From: JACCXJ01 sp052387115
Lineage (GTDB): Bacteria; Pseudomonadota; Gammaproteobacteria; JACCXJ01
Reading direction: 5' to 3'
Assembly (NCBI GenBank): GCA_052387115.1
Contig: JBQTJM010000293.1
Span: forward strand, 1 to 21,777
DNA: 21,777 bases
Below, piece by piece: positions 13,079 to 20,221 of the stretch. The position numbers and the translations under genes are program-made. Each line of letters begins with the position of its first letter. The stretch's first letter is position 1. The notes under the pieces were generated by a model. That model had not been told where the DNA came from. It searched no databases and saw only the letters and a program-made list of their open reading frames with translations.

Positions 13079-13252
13079 AGGGGACCGGGCGAAACCCGCG
13101 ATCTTGGGCTAAAGTTTGGTACGTAGGGCTCGATAAGCCGGGATGAGCGGTGCGGGAGCGGTGGAAATCGAGCGGTTTACCGATCCCGGCACTATAATTA
13201 AATCGATTCCGAAGTTCTTGGCGTAACTACATACGCCACGGGGGGATAACTC
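13079..13252. promoter_or_regulatory. Divergent ponA/pilM promoter region
   Basis: The 174 bp between the divergent starts contain a perfect TATAAT at 13193-13198 on the plus strand, about 55 bp before pilM. It has no good -35 at 16-18 nt. A short hairpin, GGCGTA (13220-13225) / TACGCC (13232-13237), precedes the GGGGGA ribosome-binding site at about 13240-13246. No small gene is seen. The -10 is the only box I would defend, so the promoter may need an activator. Confidence 0.45.
13220..13237 (+). promoter_or_regulatory. Leader hairpin before pilM
   Basis: A 6-bp perfect stem GGCGTA/TACGCC with a 6-nt loop lies just upstream of the pilM ribosome-binding site. It would be in the mRNA if transcription starts near 13205. 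Its effect is unknown. Confidence 0.3.
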
Positions 13253-14314
13253 GTGCCACTGTTCGGAAAGAACAAGATGTCCCTGCTGGGCGTGGACATC
13301 AGCTCTACCTCGATCAAGGTGCTGGAGCTCGGCGGCAGTGAGCAGCGCTACCGCGTCGAGAGCTATGCGGTCGAGCCCCTTCCCGGTAACCCCGTCACAG
13401 AGCGAAATATAACGGATGTCCATGTCGTTGGCGAGACGATCGCACGTGCGGTGAAGAAATCCGGGACACGGGTCAAGACGGCGGCCTGTGCAGTCTCCGG
13501 GGCGGCGGTGATCACCAAAGTCATCTCCATGCCGAGCGCGCTCTCCGAGGACGAGCTCGAAACCCAGATCCGGCTCGAGGCCGACCAGTACATCCCCTAT
13601 CCCTTGGAGGAGGTGAAACTGGATTTCGAGGTCTTGGGGTCCTCCGAGCGCGAGCCCGACCGCGTCGATGTCCTGCTAGCGGCCTCCCGCAACGACAACG
13701 TCGAGGTCCTGGTGGCGGCCCTGGAGACGGGCGGGCTCATCGCCAAGGTCGTCGATGTCGAGGCCTTTGCACTGGAGAACGCCGTCGGCTCCATGTTGCG
13801 GCGGGGGGGAGGCCTCGAGCCCGGGGATACCGTCGCGGTCGTCGACATCGGCGCCACCACTACCAGCCTCAGCGTCCTGCGCGATCTGCGGGTCATCTAT
13901 ACCCGCGAGCAGTTGTTCGGTGGCCGGCAGCTCACCGAGGAGATCCAGCGCCGTTACGGTCTGTCCTATCAGGAAGCGGGGCTCGCGAAACGCCAGGGGG
14001 GCCTGCCGGACAACTATGGACCGGAGGTACTCGATCCCTTCAAGGAGACCATGGCCCTAGAGGTCAATCGGGCGCTCCAGTTCTTCTATTCGTCGAGCCA
14101 GGTGGGCGCCGTAGATCAGGTCGTCCTGGCCGGCGGCTGCGCGTCGATAGACGGGATCGCAGGCCTCATCGAGTCCAAGTGTGGTACGCGGGTGGCGGTG
14201 GCCAACCCCTTTGCAGAGACACCCATGGCGCCGGGCATCAAGGGCCAGGCCCTCAAGAACGACGCCCCCGCGCTCATGATCTCGTTCGGACTGGCACTCA
14301 GGAGCTTCGACTGA
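13253..14314 (+). CDS. pilM: Type IV pilus assembly protein PilM
   Basis: Cytoplasmic actin-like ATP-binding protein that docks on the PilN N-terminus and links the PilNOP alignment complex to the pilus motor. FtsA/PilM-fold features are phosphate-1 LLGVDISSTSIKVLEL (residues 11-26), phosphate-2 VAVVDIGATTTSLSVL (near 201-216) and adenosine loop VVLAGGCASIDGIAGLI (near 288-304). 353 residues, normal. The start is a GTG with GGGGGA upstream. The ATG at residue 9 is less likely, because MPLFGKNK is a familiar PilM beginning. First gene of the pilMNOPQ run, its stop overlaps the pilN start (TGATG). Confidence 0.96.
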   Translation: MPLFGKNKMSLLGVDISSTSIKVLELGGSEQRYRVESYAVEPLPGNPVTERNITDVHVVGETIARAVKKSGTRVKTAACAVSGAAVITKVISMPSALSEDELETQIRLEADQYIPYPLEEVKLDFEVLGSSEREPDRVDVLLAASRNDNVEVLVAALETGGLIAKVVDVEAFALENAVGSMLRRGGGLEPGDTVAVVDIGATTTSLSVLRDLRVIYTREQLFGGRQLTEEIQRRYGLSYQEAGLAKRQGGLPDNYGPEVLDPFKETMALEVNRALQFFYSSSQVGAVDQVVLAGGCASIDGIAGLIESKCGTRVAVANPFAETPMAPGIKGQALKNDAPALMISFGLALRSFD

Positions 14315-14949
14315 TGGCCCGGATCAATCTACTACCCTGGCGTGAGGAGCGGCGGCGCGAGCGCACCCGGCGGTTTGGCACCGCCATGGTCCTCGGTGTG
14401 GTCGCGAGCGCGGTTGTGGTCGGCGCAGTGCACCTGATCTATCAGGACCGCATCGACGGGCAGAATGCGCGCAATGCCTATCTGGAGCAGCAGATCGCCA
14501 TACTCGACGACAAGATCGAGAAGATCCAGAGCCTGGAGCGGGAGCGGCAGCAACTTATCGACCGCATGCGTGCCATCGAGACGCTGCAGACCAGCCGACC
14601 CGTCGTGGTGCGGCTGTTCGACGAGATCGTGACCGCGCTCCCGGACGGCGTATCCATCACGGAGATCTCCCAGTCCAACACCGAGTGGACCTTCAAGGGC
14701 ATCGCCGAATCGAACGCCCGGGTTTCCAACTTCATGCGCAATATCGAGGCCTCGCCGGCGTTCAAGGAACCGCGCCTGGACATCATTGAGACCAAGGGTG
14801 GCGACAAGCCGGTCGACAAGACCGCCGGCAAGGTCGAAGAACAGCGGCGGGTGAACAACTTCACGATCGTCGTGCAGCAAAAGGGCGAAGAGACCTCGGA
14901 GGCCGAGGCCGCTACCGGCTCTGCGGCGGGCAAGGGGGGCAAGACATGA
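14314..14949 (+). CDS. pilN: Type IV pilus assembly protein PilN
   Basis: Bitopic inner-membrane protein that pairs with PilO and binds PilM through its cytoplasmic N-terminus. The conserved MARINLLPWREERRRER start contains the INLLPWR PilM-binding motif. One helix follows at about residues 27-45, then a coiled coil (ILDDKIEKIQSLERERQQL) and the periplasmic ferredoxin-like domain. 211 residues. The frame is open further upstream inside pilM, but the ATG at 14314 is right: it gives the motif at the N-terminus and overlaps the pilM stop by one base. The C-terminal tail is rich in Glu, Ala and Gly. It overlaps pilO by 4 nt (ATGA). Confidence 0.96.
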   Translation: MARINLLPWREERRRERTRRFGTAMVLGVVASAVVVGAVHLIYQDRIDGQNARNAYLEQQIAILDDKIEKIQSLERERQQLIDRMRAIETLQTSRPVVVRLFDEIVTALPDGVSITEISQSNTEWTFKGIAESNARVSNFMRNIEASPAFKEPRLDIIETKGGDKPVDKTAGKVEEQRRVNNFTIVVQQKGEETSEAEAATGSAAGKGGKT

Positions 14950-15581
14950 ACCTCTCCGATCTACGACAGCTCGAGATCAAGAACATCGGGAGTTGGCCCG
15001 GGCCCGCCAAGGCTGTGGCGATCGGGCTGGTGTGCCTCTTGGTCTTAGCAGCCGGCTGGTACGTCGACCTGCAAGACCAGACCACCCTCCTCGAACAGGT
15101 CGAGCAGAAGGAGTTGGGGCTCAAGCAAGACCTGGAGGGCAAGCAGGCCAAGGTCGTCAATCTCGAGGCCTTGACGGCCCAGCTCGAGGACATCAAGCAG
15201 TCGTTCGGTGACATGCTCAAGCGGCTCCCGAACAACACCGAGGTCGCCGGCCTTCTGGTCGACATCTCGCAGCAGGGGCTCGGGGCCGGGTTGGAATTCG
15301 AGCTATTCAAGCCCGGCAACGAGCAGCCGGCCGATTTCTATGTGGAGCTGCCGATCCAAATCCGGGTCACCGGGGGCTACCACCAGTTCGGTCAGTTCGT
15401 GAGTGGCGTCGCCGATCTTCCGCGCATCGTCACGCAGCACAACATCCATATCACCTCTAAGGCGAAGGAGGGGGGGCTGGTGATGGAATCGACTGCCAAG
15501 ACCTACCGTTATCTCGGGGAAGAGGAAGAAACAGCAGCAGCAGGGACGCCGGCACCGGTCAACCAGAAGCCGGGGTCTTGA
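14946..15581 (+). CDS. pilO: Type IV pilus assembly protein PilO
   Basis: Inner-membrane partner of PilN in the alignment complex. A short cytoplasmic N-terminus (MNLSDLRQLEIKNIGSWPG) is followed by a helix at about 23-40 (AVAIGLVCLLVLAAGWYV). Next come a coiled coil (LLEQVEQKELGLKQDLEGK) and the periplasmic domain (LPNNTEVAGLLVDISQQGLG, ELPIQIRVTGGYHQFGQFV, LPRIVTQHNIHI). 211 residues, normal. The ATG overlaps the pilN stop by 4 nt, and its own stop lies two bases before the likely pilP ATG. The Glu/Ala-rich C-terminal tail is probably disordered. Confidence 0.96.
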   Translation: MNLSDLRQLEIKNIGSWPGPAKAVAIGLVCLLVLAAGWYVDLQDQTTLLEQVEQKELGLKQDLEGKQAKVVNLEALTAQLEDIKQSFGDMLKRLPNNTEVAGLLVDISQQGLGAGLEFELFKPGNEQPADFYVELPIQIRVTGGYHQFGQFVSGVADLPRIVTQHNIHITSKAKEGGLVMESTAKTYRYLGEEEETAAAGTPAPVNQKPGS

Positions 15582-15583
15582 TC

Positions 15584-16150
15584 ATGTCCGCCCGAGATCG
15601 TCCCGCACGGGGGCCATGGTTCGCGCTTGCCGGTGTCGCAATCGCACTCGGGGGTTGCGGCTCGCGTGACCAGAGCGATCTGCAGGCCTTCGTGGCCGAG
15701 GTGCACTCGCGGCAGGGCGGTCGCATCGAGCCCCTGCCGGTCATGAAACCCAGCGAGCGTTATCTTTACCAGTCCGCCGAGGCCGCCCGGCGCGACCCCT
15801 TCGAGGCCTACTACCAGGTCAAACGCGCCTCGCCCGCGGAGCGTCAGGTGAGCGACGCGCAACGCCGGTTTCTCCAGGAGATCCAGACCCATAACCCCGA
15901 GGAGCTCGAGAACTTCGAGCTCGACAGCTTGCGAATGGTCGGCACACTGCAGGACCCGGGAAGCTTATGGGGGATCGTGCTGGACGGGGACGGGACGGTG
16001 CACCGCGTCACGACCGGTAGCTACATGGGACGCAATTACGGCAAGGTCACCCGGATCGCGGAAGAACGCATCGAGGTCCGTGAGATCGTGGGCGATGGCC
16101 AGGGGGGCTGGGACGAACGTTCGGCGTCGCTGGCCCTGCTCACCGAATGA
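15584..16150 (+). CDS. pilP: Type IV pilus lipoprotein PilP
   Basis: Inner-membrane-anchored periplasmic lipoprotein that connects PilNO to the PilQ secretin. The signal peptide ends in the lipobox ALGGC (about residues 21-25). A long flexible stretch follows, then the PilP beta domain (FELDSLRMVGTL, WGIVLDGDGTVHRVTTGSYM, NYGKVTRIAEERIEVREIV, ASLALLTE). I chose the ATG at 15584. A TTG at 15578 in the same frame would overlap the pilO stop by 4 nt and add two residues. About 188 residues, normal for the family. It lies in the pil run, 60 bp before pilQ. Confidence 0.93.
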   Translation: MSARDRPARGPWFALAGVAIALGGCGSRDQSDLQAFVAEVHSRQGGRIEPLPVMKPSERYLYQSAEAARRDPFEAYYQVKRASPAERQVSDAQRRFLQEIQTHNPEELENFELDSLRMVGTLQDPGSLWGIVLDGDGTVHRVTTGSYMGRNYGKVTRIAEERIEVREIVGDGQGGWDERSASLALLTE

Positions 16151-16210
16151 CCGTCGACCCATGATTGTACGTATAGAGAAGTTACATCAACTAGAGCATA
16201 GGCGTCGCGT

Positions 16211-18400
16211 ATGAATAGAACAAGCTCGCGTGGTACACGCCAGGGTGGAGTGCGGGTTGCCAGCCCGGGGCTCCTGGCCCTGTGGATGATCATAGGGACC
16301 TTGAGTGCCATCGGGATCTTGAGTGGGATCCCGGGGGCGGCACGCGCCGCCGCGCTCACCTTGGACGAGGTGAGCTTTACTACCTTACCAGGCAACGAGG
16401 TGCAGGTGCGACTCGGACTTTCCGGGTCTCCAGGCAAGCCGCCCCAGGCCTTCACCATCGACAACCCCGCGCGCATTGCGCTGGACTTCGCCGATACCGG
16501 ACTCAACTTGGCGGATCGCCACCGTGCCATCGGCGTCGGACCGGCCCAGAGCGTCACCGCGGTCGAGGCCGGGGGGCGGACGCGGGTGGTGCTGAATCTG
16601 GCGCGCCAGGTTCCCTACGATCTGCGGGTCGAGGGCAGCGCCGTGGTGGTCACCCTGCACAGCAGCGGCGCGATGATGCCCGATGTCCAATCCACCGCGA
16701 CGACGCCGGTGGCCGCGGGTCCACGGCCCGCCGGTCTACAGGTTATGTCGGGGCGGCCTATTCCTGCGAGGTCCGCCGGGCCCGGGATCGAGGACGTCGA
16801 TTTCCGCCGCGGCGAGGCCGGAGAAGGCCGCGTCATCGTGCTCTTGTCCGAATCAGGCCTCATCAGCAATATCCGCGAAGAAGGCGGCCAGATCATCATT
16901 GACTTCCCCGATGCCGCCCTACCCGAGCGTCTGGACCGGCGACTCGATGTGCTCGATTTCGCCACCCCGGTAAAAGAAGTCGATACTTTCCCCCACGAGG
17001 GCGGCGCCCGCATGGTTATCACCCCGAGCGGGCATTACGAGCACCTCGCCTATCAATCCGACAAGGTCCTGACCGTCGATGTCAAGCCACTCACGAAAGA
17101 AGAGGAGCAGGCCCTCAAGAAGGAAAAATTCGGCTACACCGGCGAGAAGCTCTCGCTGAACTTCCAGGACATCGAGGTCCGGGCCGTGCTTCAGCTCATC
17201 GCCGACTTTACCGGCCTCAACATGGTGGCGAGCGACACCGTTGCAGGAAACGTCACCCTGCGCCTAAAGAACGTGCCGTGGGATCAGGCGCTCGAGATCA
17301 TCTTGAAGTCGAAGGGGCTCGGGATGCGCCAGTCCGGCAACGTCATGATGGTGGCGCCCCAGGAGGAGATCGCCGCTCGCGAGAAGCTCGAGCTCGAATC
17401 CCAGAAGCAGATAGCCGAGCTGGCGCCGCTCAAGACCGAGTTCATCGAGGTCAATTACGCCAAGGCCGCCGATGTCGCCACCTTACTCAAGACCGAGGAA
17501 AGCAAGCTCCTTTCCGAGCGCGGCAATGTGTCCGTGGACCAGCGTACCAACACCCTGTTGCTTCAGGAAACGGCGGAAAAGCTGGCCGAGATGCGCAAGG
17601 TCATCACGACCTTGGACGTGCCGGTGCGCCAGGTTTTGATCGAGTCGCGCATCGTCATTGCCAATCAGGACTTCTCCCGTGAGCTCGGGGTGAAGTTCGG
17701 TTACAGCAAGAATTCGGGGCTTTCGACGGACAACTTCGGCGTGGTCGTCGGCGGCACGCAGCCCGGGGATACGGACTTCGGTGCCGGCACGGCCTTTACC
17801 ACCGATGACCTCGAGAACTTTATCGTGGACCTCCCGGCCGCAACCCCCGCCGGGGCGATCGGCCTCGCGGTCGGCAAGATCGGGAGCTACCTCCTACAAC
17901 TCGAGCTCTCGGCCTTGCAGGCCGAGGGGCGCGGGGAGGTGGTCTCGAGCCCGCGGGTGATCACGACCGATCAAAAAGAAGCCGTGATCGAGCAAGGTAC
18001 CGACATCCCCTATGTCTCCCAGACCTCGAGCGGTGCCACCGACATCGAGTTCAAGAAGGCCGTGCTGAGCCTGCGGGTGACACCGCACATCACCCCCGAC
18101 AACCGCATCAACATGTCCATCCAGGTCAACAAGGATGCGGTGGGGCAGATATTTAACAATGTTCCTTCCATCGATACACGCAACGTCACGACCGAGGTCC
18201 TGGTGGACAACGGCGAGACCGTCGTCCTCGGCGGCATCTACGAGCACGCCAATCGCAATGATGTGCGGCGCGTGCCGTTCTTCGGTGAGCTCCCCTACTT
18301 CGGGACCCTGTTCCGCAATACTCTAAACGCGCGGAACAAGGACGAGCTCTTGATCTTCGTCACCCCCAAGGTCATGAAGGAGAGCTTGACGCTCCGCTAG
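16211..18400 (+). CDS. pilQ: Type IV pilus secretin PilQ
   Basis: Outer-membrane secretin forming the pore through which the pilus passes. The signal peptide has a basic start and ends near residue 47 (GAARAA). Two AMIN-type peptidoglycan-binding domains (about 50-150 and 193-300) are followed by the STN/N0 domain (LSLNFQDIEVRAVLQLIADF) and an N1 domain (FIEVNYAKAADVATLLKTEE, VSVDQRTNTLLLQETAEK). The secretin core shows EVVSSPRVITTDQKEAVIEQ, VTPHITPDNRINMSIQV, VLVDNGETVVLGGIY, VPFFGELPYFGTLFRN and ELLIFVTPKV. 729 residues, within the usual range. The ATG at 16211 has no strong ribosome-binding site. A long perfect-looking hairpin follows the stop. Confidence 0.96.
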   Translation: MNRTSSRGTRQGGVRVASPGLLALWMIIGTLSAIGILSGIPGAARAAALTLDEVSFTTLPGNEVQVRLGLSGSPGKPPQAFTIDNPARIALDFADTGLNLADRHRAIGVGPAQSVTAVEAGGRTRVVLNLARQVPYDLRVEGSAVVVTLHSSGAMMPDVQSTATTPVAAGPRPAGLQVMSGRPIPARSAGPGIEDVDFRRGEAGEGRVIVLLSESGLISNIREEGGQIIIDFPDAALPERLDRRLDVLDFATPVKEVDTFPHEGGARMVITPSGHYEHLAYQSDKVLTVDVKPLTKEEEQALKKEKFGYTGEKLSLNFQDIEVRAVLQLIADFTGLNMVASDTVAGNVTLRLKNVPWDQALEIILKSKGLGMRQSGNVMMVAPQEEIAAREKLELESQKQIAELAPLKTEFIEVNYAKAADVATLLKTEESKLLSERGNVSVDQRTNTLLLQETAEKLAEMRKVITTLDVPVRQVLIESRIVIANQDFSRELGVKFGYSKNSGLSTDNFGVVVGGTQPGDTDFGAGTAFTTDDLENFIVDLPAATPAGAIGLAVGKIGSYLLQLELSALQAEGRGEVVSSPRVITTDQKEAVIEQGTDIPYVSQTSSGATDIEFKKAVLSLRVTPHITPDNRINMSIQVNKDAVGQIFNNVPSIDTRNVTTEVLVDNGETVVLGGIYEHANRNDVRRVPFFGELPYFGTLFRNTLNARNKDELLIFVTPKVMKESLTLR

Positions 18401-18414
18401 CTCGCGATCGTGTG

Positions 18415-18448
18415 GGGAGATCGGGGGTAGTCTTACCGCCGATTTCCC
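18415..18448 (+). terminator. Strong hairpin between pilQ and aroK
   Basis: GGGAGATCGGGGGTA (18415-18429) pairs with 18434-18448 around the 4-nt loop GTCT: 13 Watson-Crick pairs, one G-U and one mismatch. It starts 15 bp after the pilQ stop. No U-tract follows, so it is not a classical intrinsic terminator. It could still pause or partly terminate transcription, protect the pil mRNA 3' end, or act in processing between pilQ and aroK. Confidence 0.55.
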
Positions 18449-18545
18449 TGCGCGGCTCTGTCCAAAGGGGGGCAGGAGCTTCGTTCCACGGGCTCTTGCA
18501 CTGCCCTCGGCCCTTGGCATATCGTCTTGGCCGGTTCCGGTGTCA

Positions 18546-18562
18546 CGACGCCTCTGGCGTCG
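18546..18562 (+). promoter_or_regulatory. Short hairpin upstream of aroK
   Basis: CGACGCC (18546-18552), loop TCT, GGCGTCG (18556-18562) make a perfect 7-bp stem 20 bp before the likely aroK start. A 13-nt near-repeat, GCATATCGTSTTG, occurs at 18518 and at 18575 (overlapping the start). A role in aroK translation is speculative. Confidence 0.35.
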
Positions 18563-18581
18563 CCCCTTGCCGCCGCATATC

Positions 18582-19112
18582 GTGTTGAAGTCCAATAACA
18601 TCTACCTGGTCGGGCCGATGGGTTCCGGGAAGACGACGATCGGGCGGCGCGTGGCGCGCGTGACCGGGAGGGCGTTTCAAGACAGCGACCGGGAGATCGA
18701 AGAGCGCACCGGCGTCAGCATCGCGGTCATCTTCGAGGTCGAGGGCGAGGCCGGTTTTCGTCTGCGCGAGCGCCAGGTCATCGACGATCTCACGCAACTG
18801 CAAGACACCGTCGTGGCCACGGGCGGCGGGGCGGTGATCGACCCGCAGAACCGACGATGTCTCAGGGAGCGGGGATTCGTCGTCTATCTCAGGTCATCGG
18901 TGGATCGACTCTACGCGCACACCTGGCGGAGCCGCAACCGCCCCTTGCTCCGCACCGCGGATCCCAAGGCGCGCCTCGCCGAGCTCCTCGCCGAGCGCGA
19001 CCCCTGGTATCGTGAGGTCGCGAACCTCATCGTCGACACCGATGGCCGCACGGCGCACCAGTTGGTCCACGAGATCACCACGGCCTCACGAAGCCGTACT
19101 GAAGTTGAATAA
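18582..19112 (+). CDS. aroK: Shikimate kinase
   Basis: ATP-dependent kinase that phosphorylates shikimate, the fifth step of chorismate synthesis, in the cytoplasm. Motifs: P-loop GPMGSGKTT at the N-terminus, FQDSDREIEERTG (shikimate-binding Asp), FRLRERQVI, the ATGGGAVI glycine loop, then the lid region RSRNRPLL with its arginines and ERDPWYREVA. I chose the GTG at 18582: it gives 176 residues and places NNIYLVGPMG at the family's usual distance from the start. A GTG at 18540 would add 14 unlike residues and include a hairpin. Neither has a good ribosome-binding site. It is followed by aroB after 7 bp, the standard aroKB pair. Confidence 0.93.
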   Translation: MLKSNNIYLVGPMGSGKTTIGRRVARVTGRAFQDSDREIEERTGVSIAVIFEVEGEAGFRLRERQVIDDLTQLQDTVVATGGGAVIDPQNRRCLRERGFVVYLRSSVDRLYAHTWRSRNRPLLRTADPKARLAELLAERDPWYREVANLIVDTDGRTAHQLVHEITTASRSRTEVE

Positions 19113-19119
19113 ATCTGAA

Positions 19120-20205
19120 ATGAAGACCCTGGAGGTCGATCTCGCGGACAGGGCCTACCCGATCCACATCGGGTCGGGGCTACTGCCTCTCCCGGACCTG
19201 ATCCGGCCGCATCTCGAAGGCCGGAACGTCATGGTGGTGACCAATGAGACGGTGGGACCCCTGTACCTCGCCCGGCAGAAGCAGGCGCTCGCGGACCACG
19301 ACACCGCCACCGTGGTCCTCCCCGACGGCGAGGAGCACAAGACCCTGGAGACCATGGGGCGCATTATCACGGCACTGCTCACGCGGCGTTTCGATAGGCA
19401 GTGCACACTCGTCGCGCTCGGCGGGGGGGTGGTCGGCGACATCACCGGCTTCGCCGCGGCCTGTTACCAGCGCGGCGTCAATTACCTCCAGGTGCCCACG
19501 ACCTTGCTCGCCCAGGTCGATTCCTCGGTCGGCGGGAAGACGGCAGTCAACCATCTGCTTGGCAAGAACATGATCGGCGCCTTCCACCAGCCGCGCTGCG
19601 TCATCGCCGACATCGATACCCTGGCGACGCTCCCGGACCGGGAGTACCGGGCGGGTCTCGCCGAGGTGATAAAATACGGCTTGATCCGGGACCCGGAGTT
19701 CTTCCTGTGGATCGAGGAGCATATGGGGGACCTGCTGGCCCGCGATCCGATGGCGCAGACGCAGGCGATCGAGCGCTCGTGTCGCAACAAGGCCGAGATC
19801 GTGGCGGCCGACGAGCGCGAGACGGGCCAGCGGGCCCTGCTCAACCTCGGCCACACCTTCGGCCATGCCATCGAGACCGGCCTCGGTTACGGCGTGTGGC
19901 TGCACGGCGAGGCGGTGGCGGCGGGGATGTGTCTCGCGGCCCGACTGTCGGCACGGCTCGGCTGGCTCGAGGGCGCCGCCGTGGAACGCATCGAGTCGCT
20001 GGTGCGGGGTGCGGGCCTGCCGGTTCGGGCGCCCGGGGCGCTGTCCGCACCGAAGATGCGCGAGCTCATGGCCGTCGACAAGAAGGCCCGTGGCGGCGCG
20101 TTGCGACTGGTGCTCTTGGAGGACCTGGGCAAGGCCATCGTGACGGGCCGGTACGACGCCGCGGCCCTGGACCTGACGCTGGCGGAGTGCGGTGCCGAAC
20201 GATGA
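19120..20205 (+). CDS. aroB: 3-dehydroquinate synthase
   Basis: NAD- and metal-dependent enzyme converting DAHP to 3-dehydroquinate, second step of the shikimate pathway. Motifs: N-terminal YPIHIGSGLL, DGEEHKTLETM, the NAD-binding GGGVVGDITGFAA, VPTTLLAQVDSSVGGKTAVN, GLAEVIKYGLI (metal-binding Glu), LNLGHTFGHAIE (metal-binding His) and LHGEAVAAGM (metal-binding His). 361 residues, normal. The ATG at 19120 is chosen because it gives the family N-terminus MKTLEVDLADRAYPI. The open frame further upstream lies inside aroK. It lies 7 bp after aroK and 16 bp before the damX-like gene, consistent with one transcript. Confidence 0.95.
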   Translation: MKTLEVDLADRAYPIHIGSGLLPLPDLIRPHLEGRNVMVVTNETVGPLYLARQKQALADHDTATVVLPDGEEHKTLETMGRIITALLTRRFDRQCTLVALGGGVVGDITGFAAACYQRGVNYLQVPTTLLAQVDSSVGGKTAVNHLLGKNMIGAFHQPRCVIADIDTLATLPDREYRAGLAEVIKYGLIRDPEFFLWIEEHMGDLLARDPMAQTQAIERSCRNKAEIVAADERETGQRALLNLGHTFGHAIETGLGYGVWLHGEAVAAGMCLAARLSARLGWLEGAAVERIESLVRGAGLPVRAPGALSAPKMRELMAVDKKARGGALRLVLLEDLGKAIVTGRYDAAALDLTLAECGAER

Positions 20206-20221
20206 TCGATCGGGTCGAGAA

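Noticed and set aside
14179..14313. Upstream extension of the pilN frame into pilM
   Set aside because: The true start at 14314 gives the conserved MARINLLPWR N-terminus and the usual overlap with the pilM stop.
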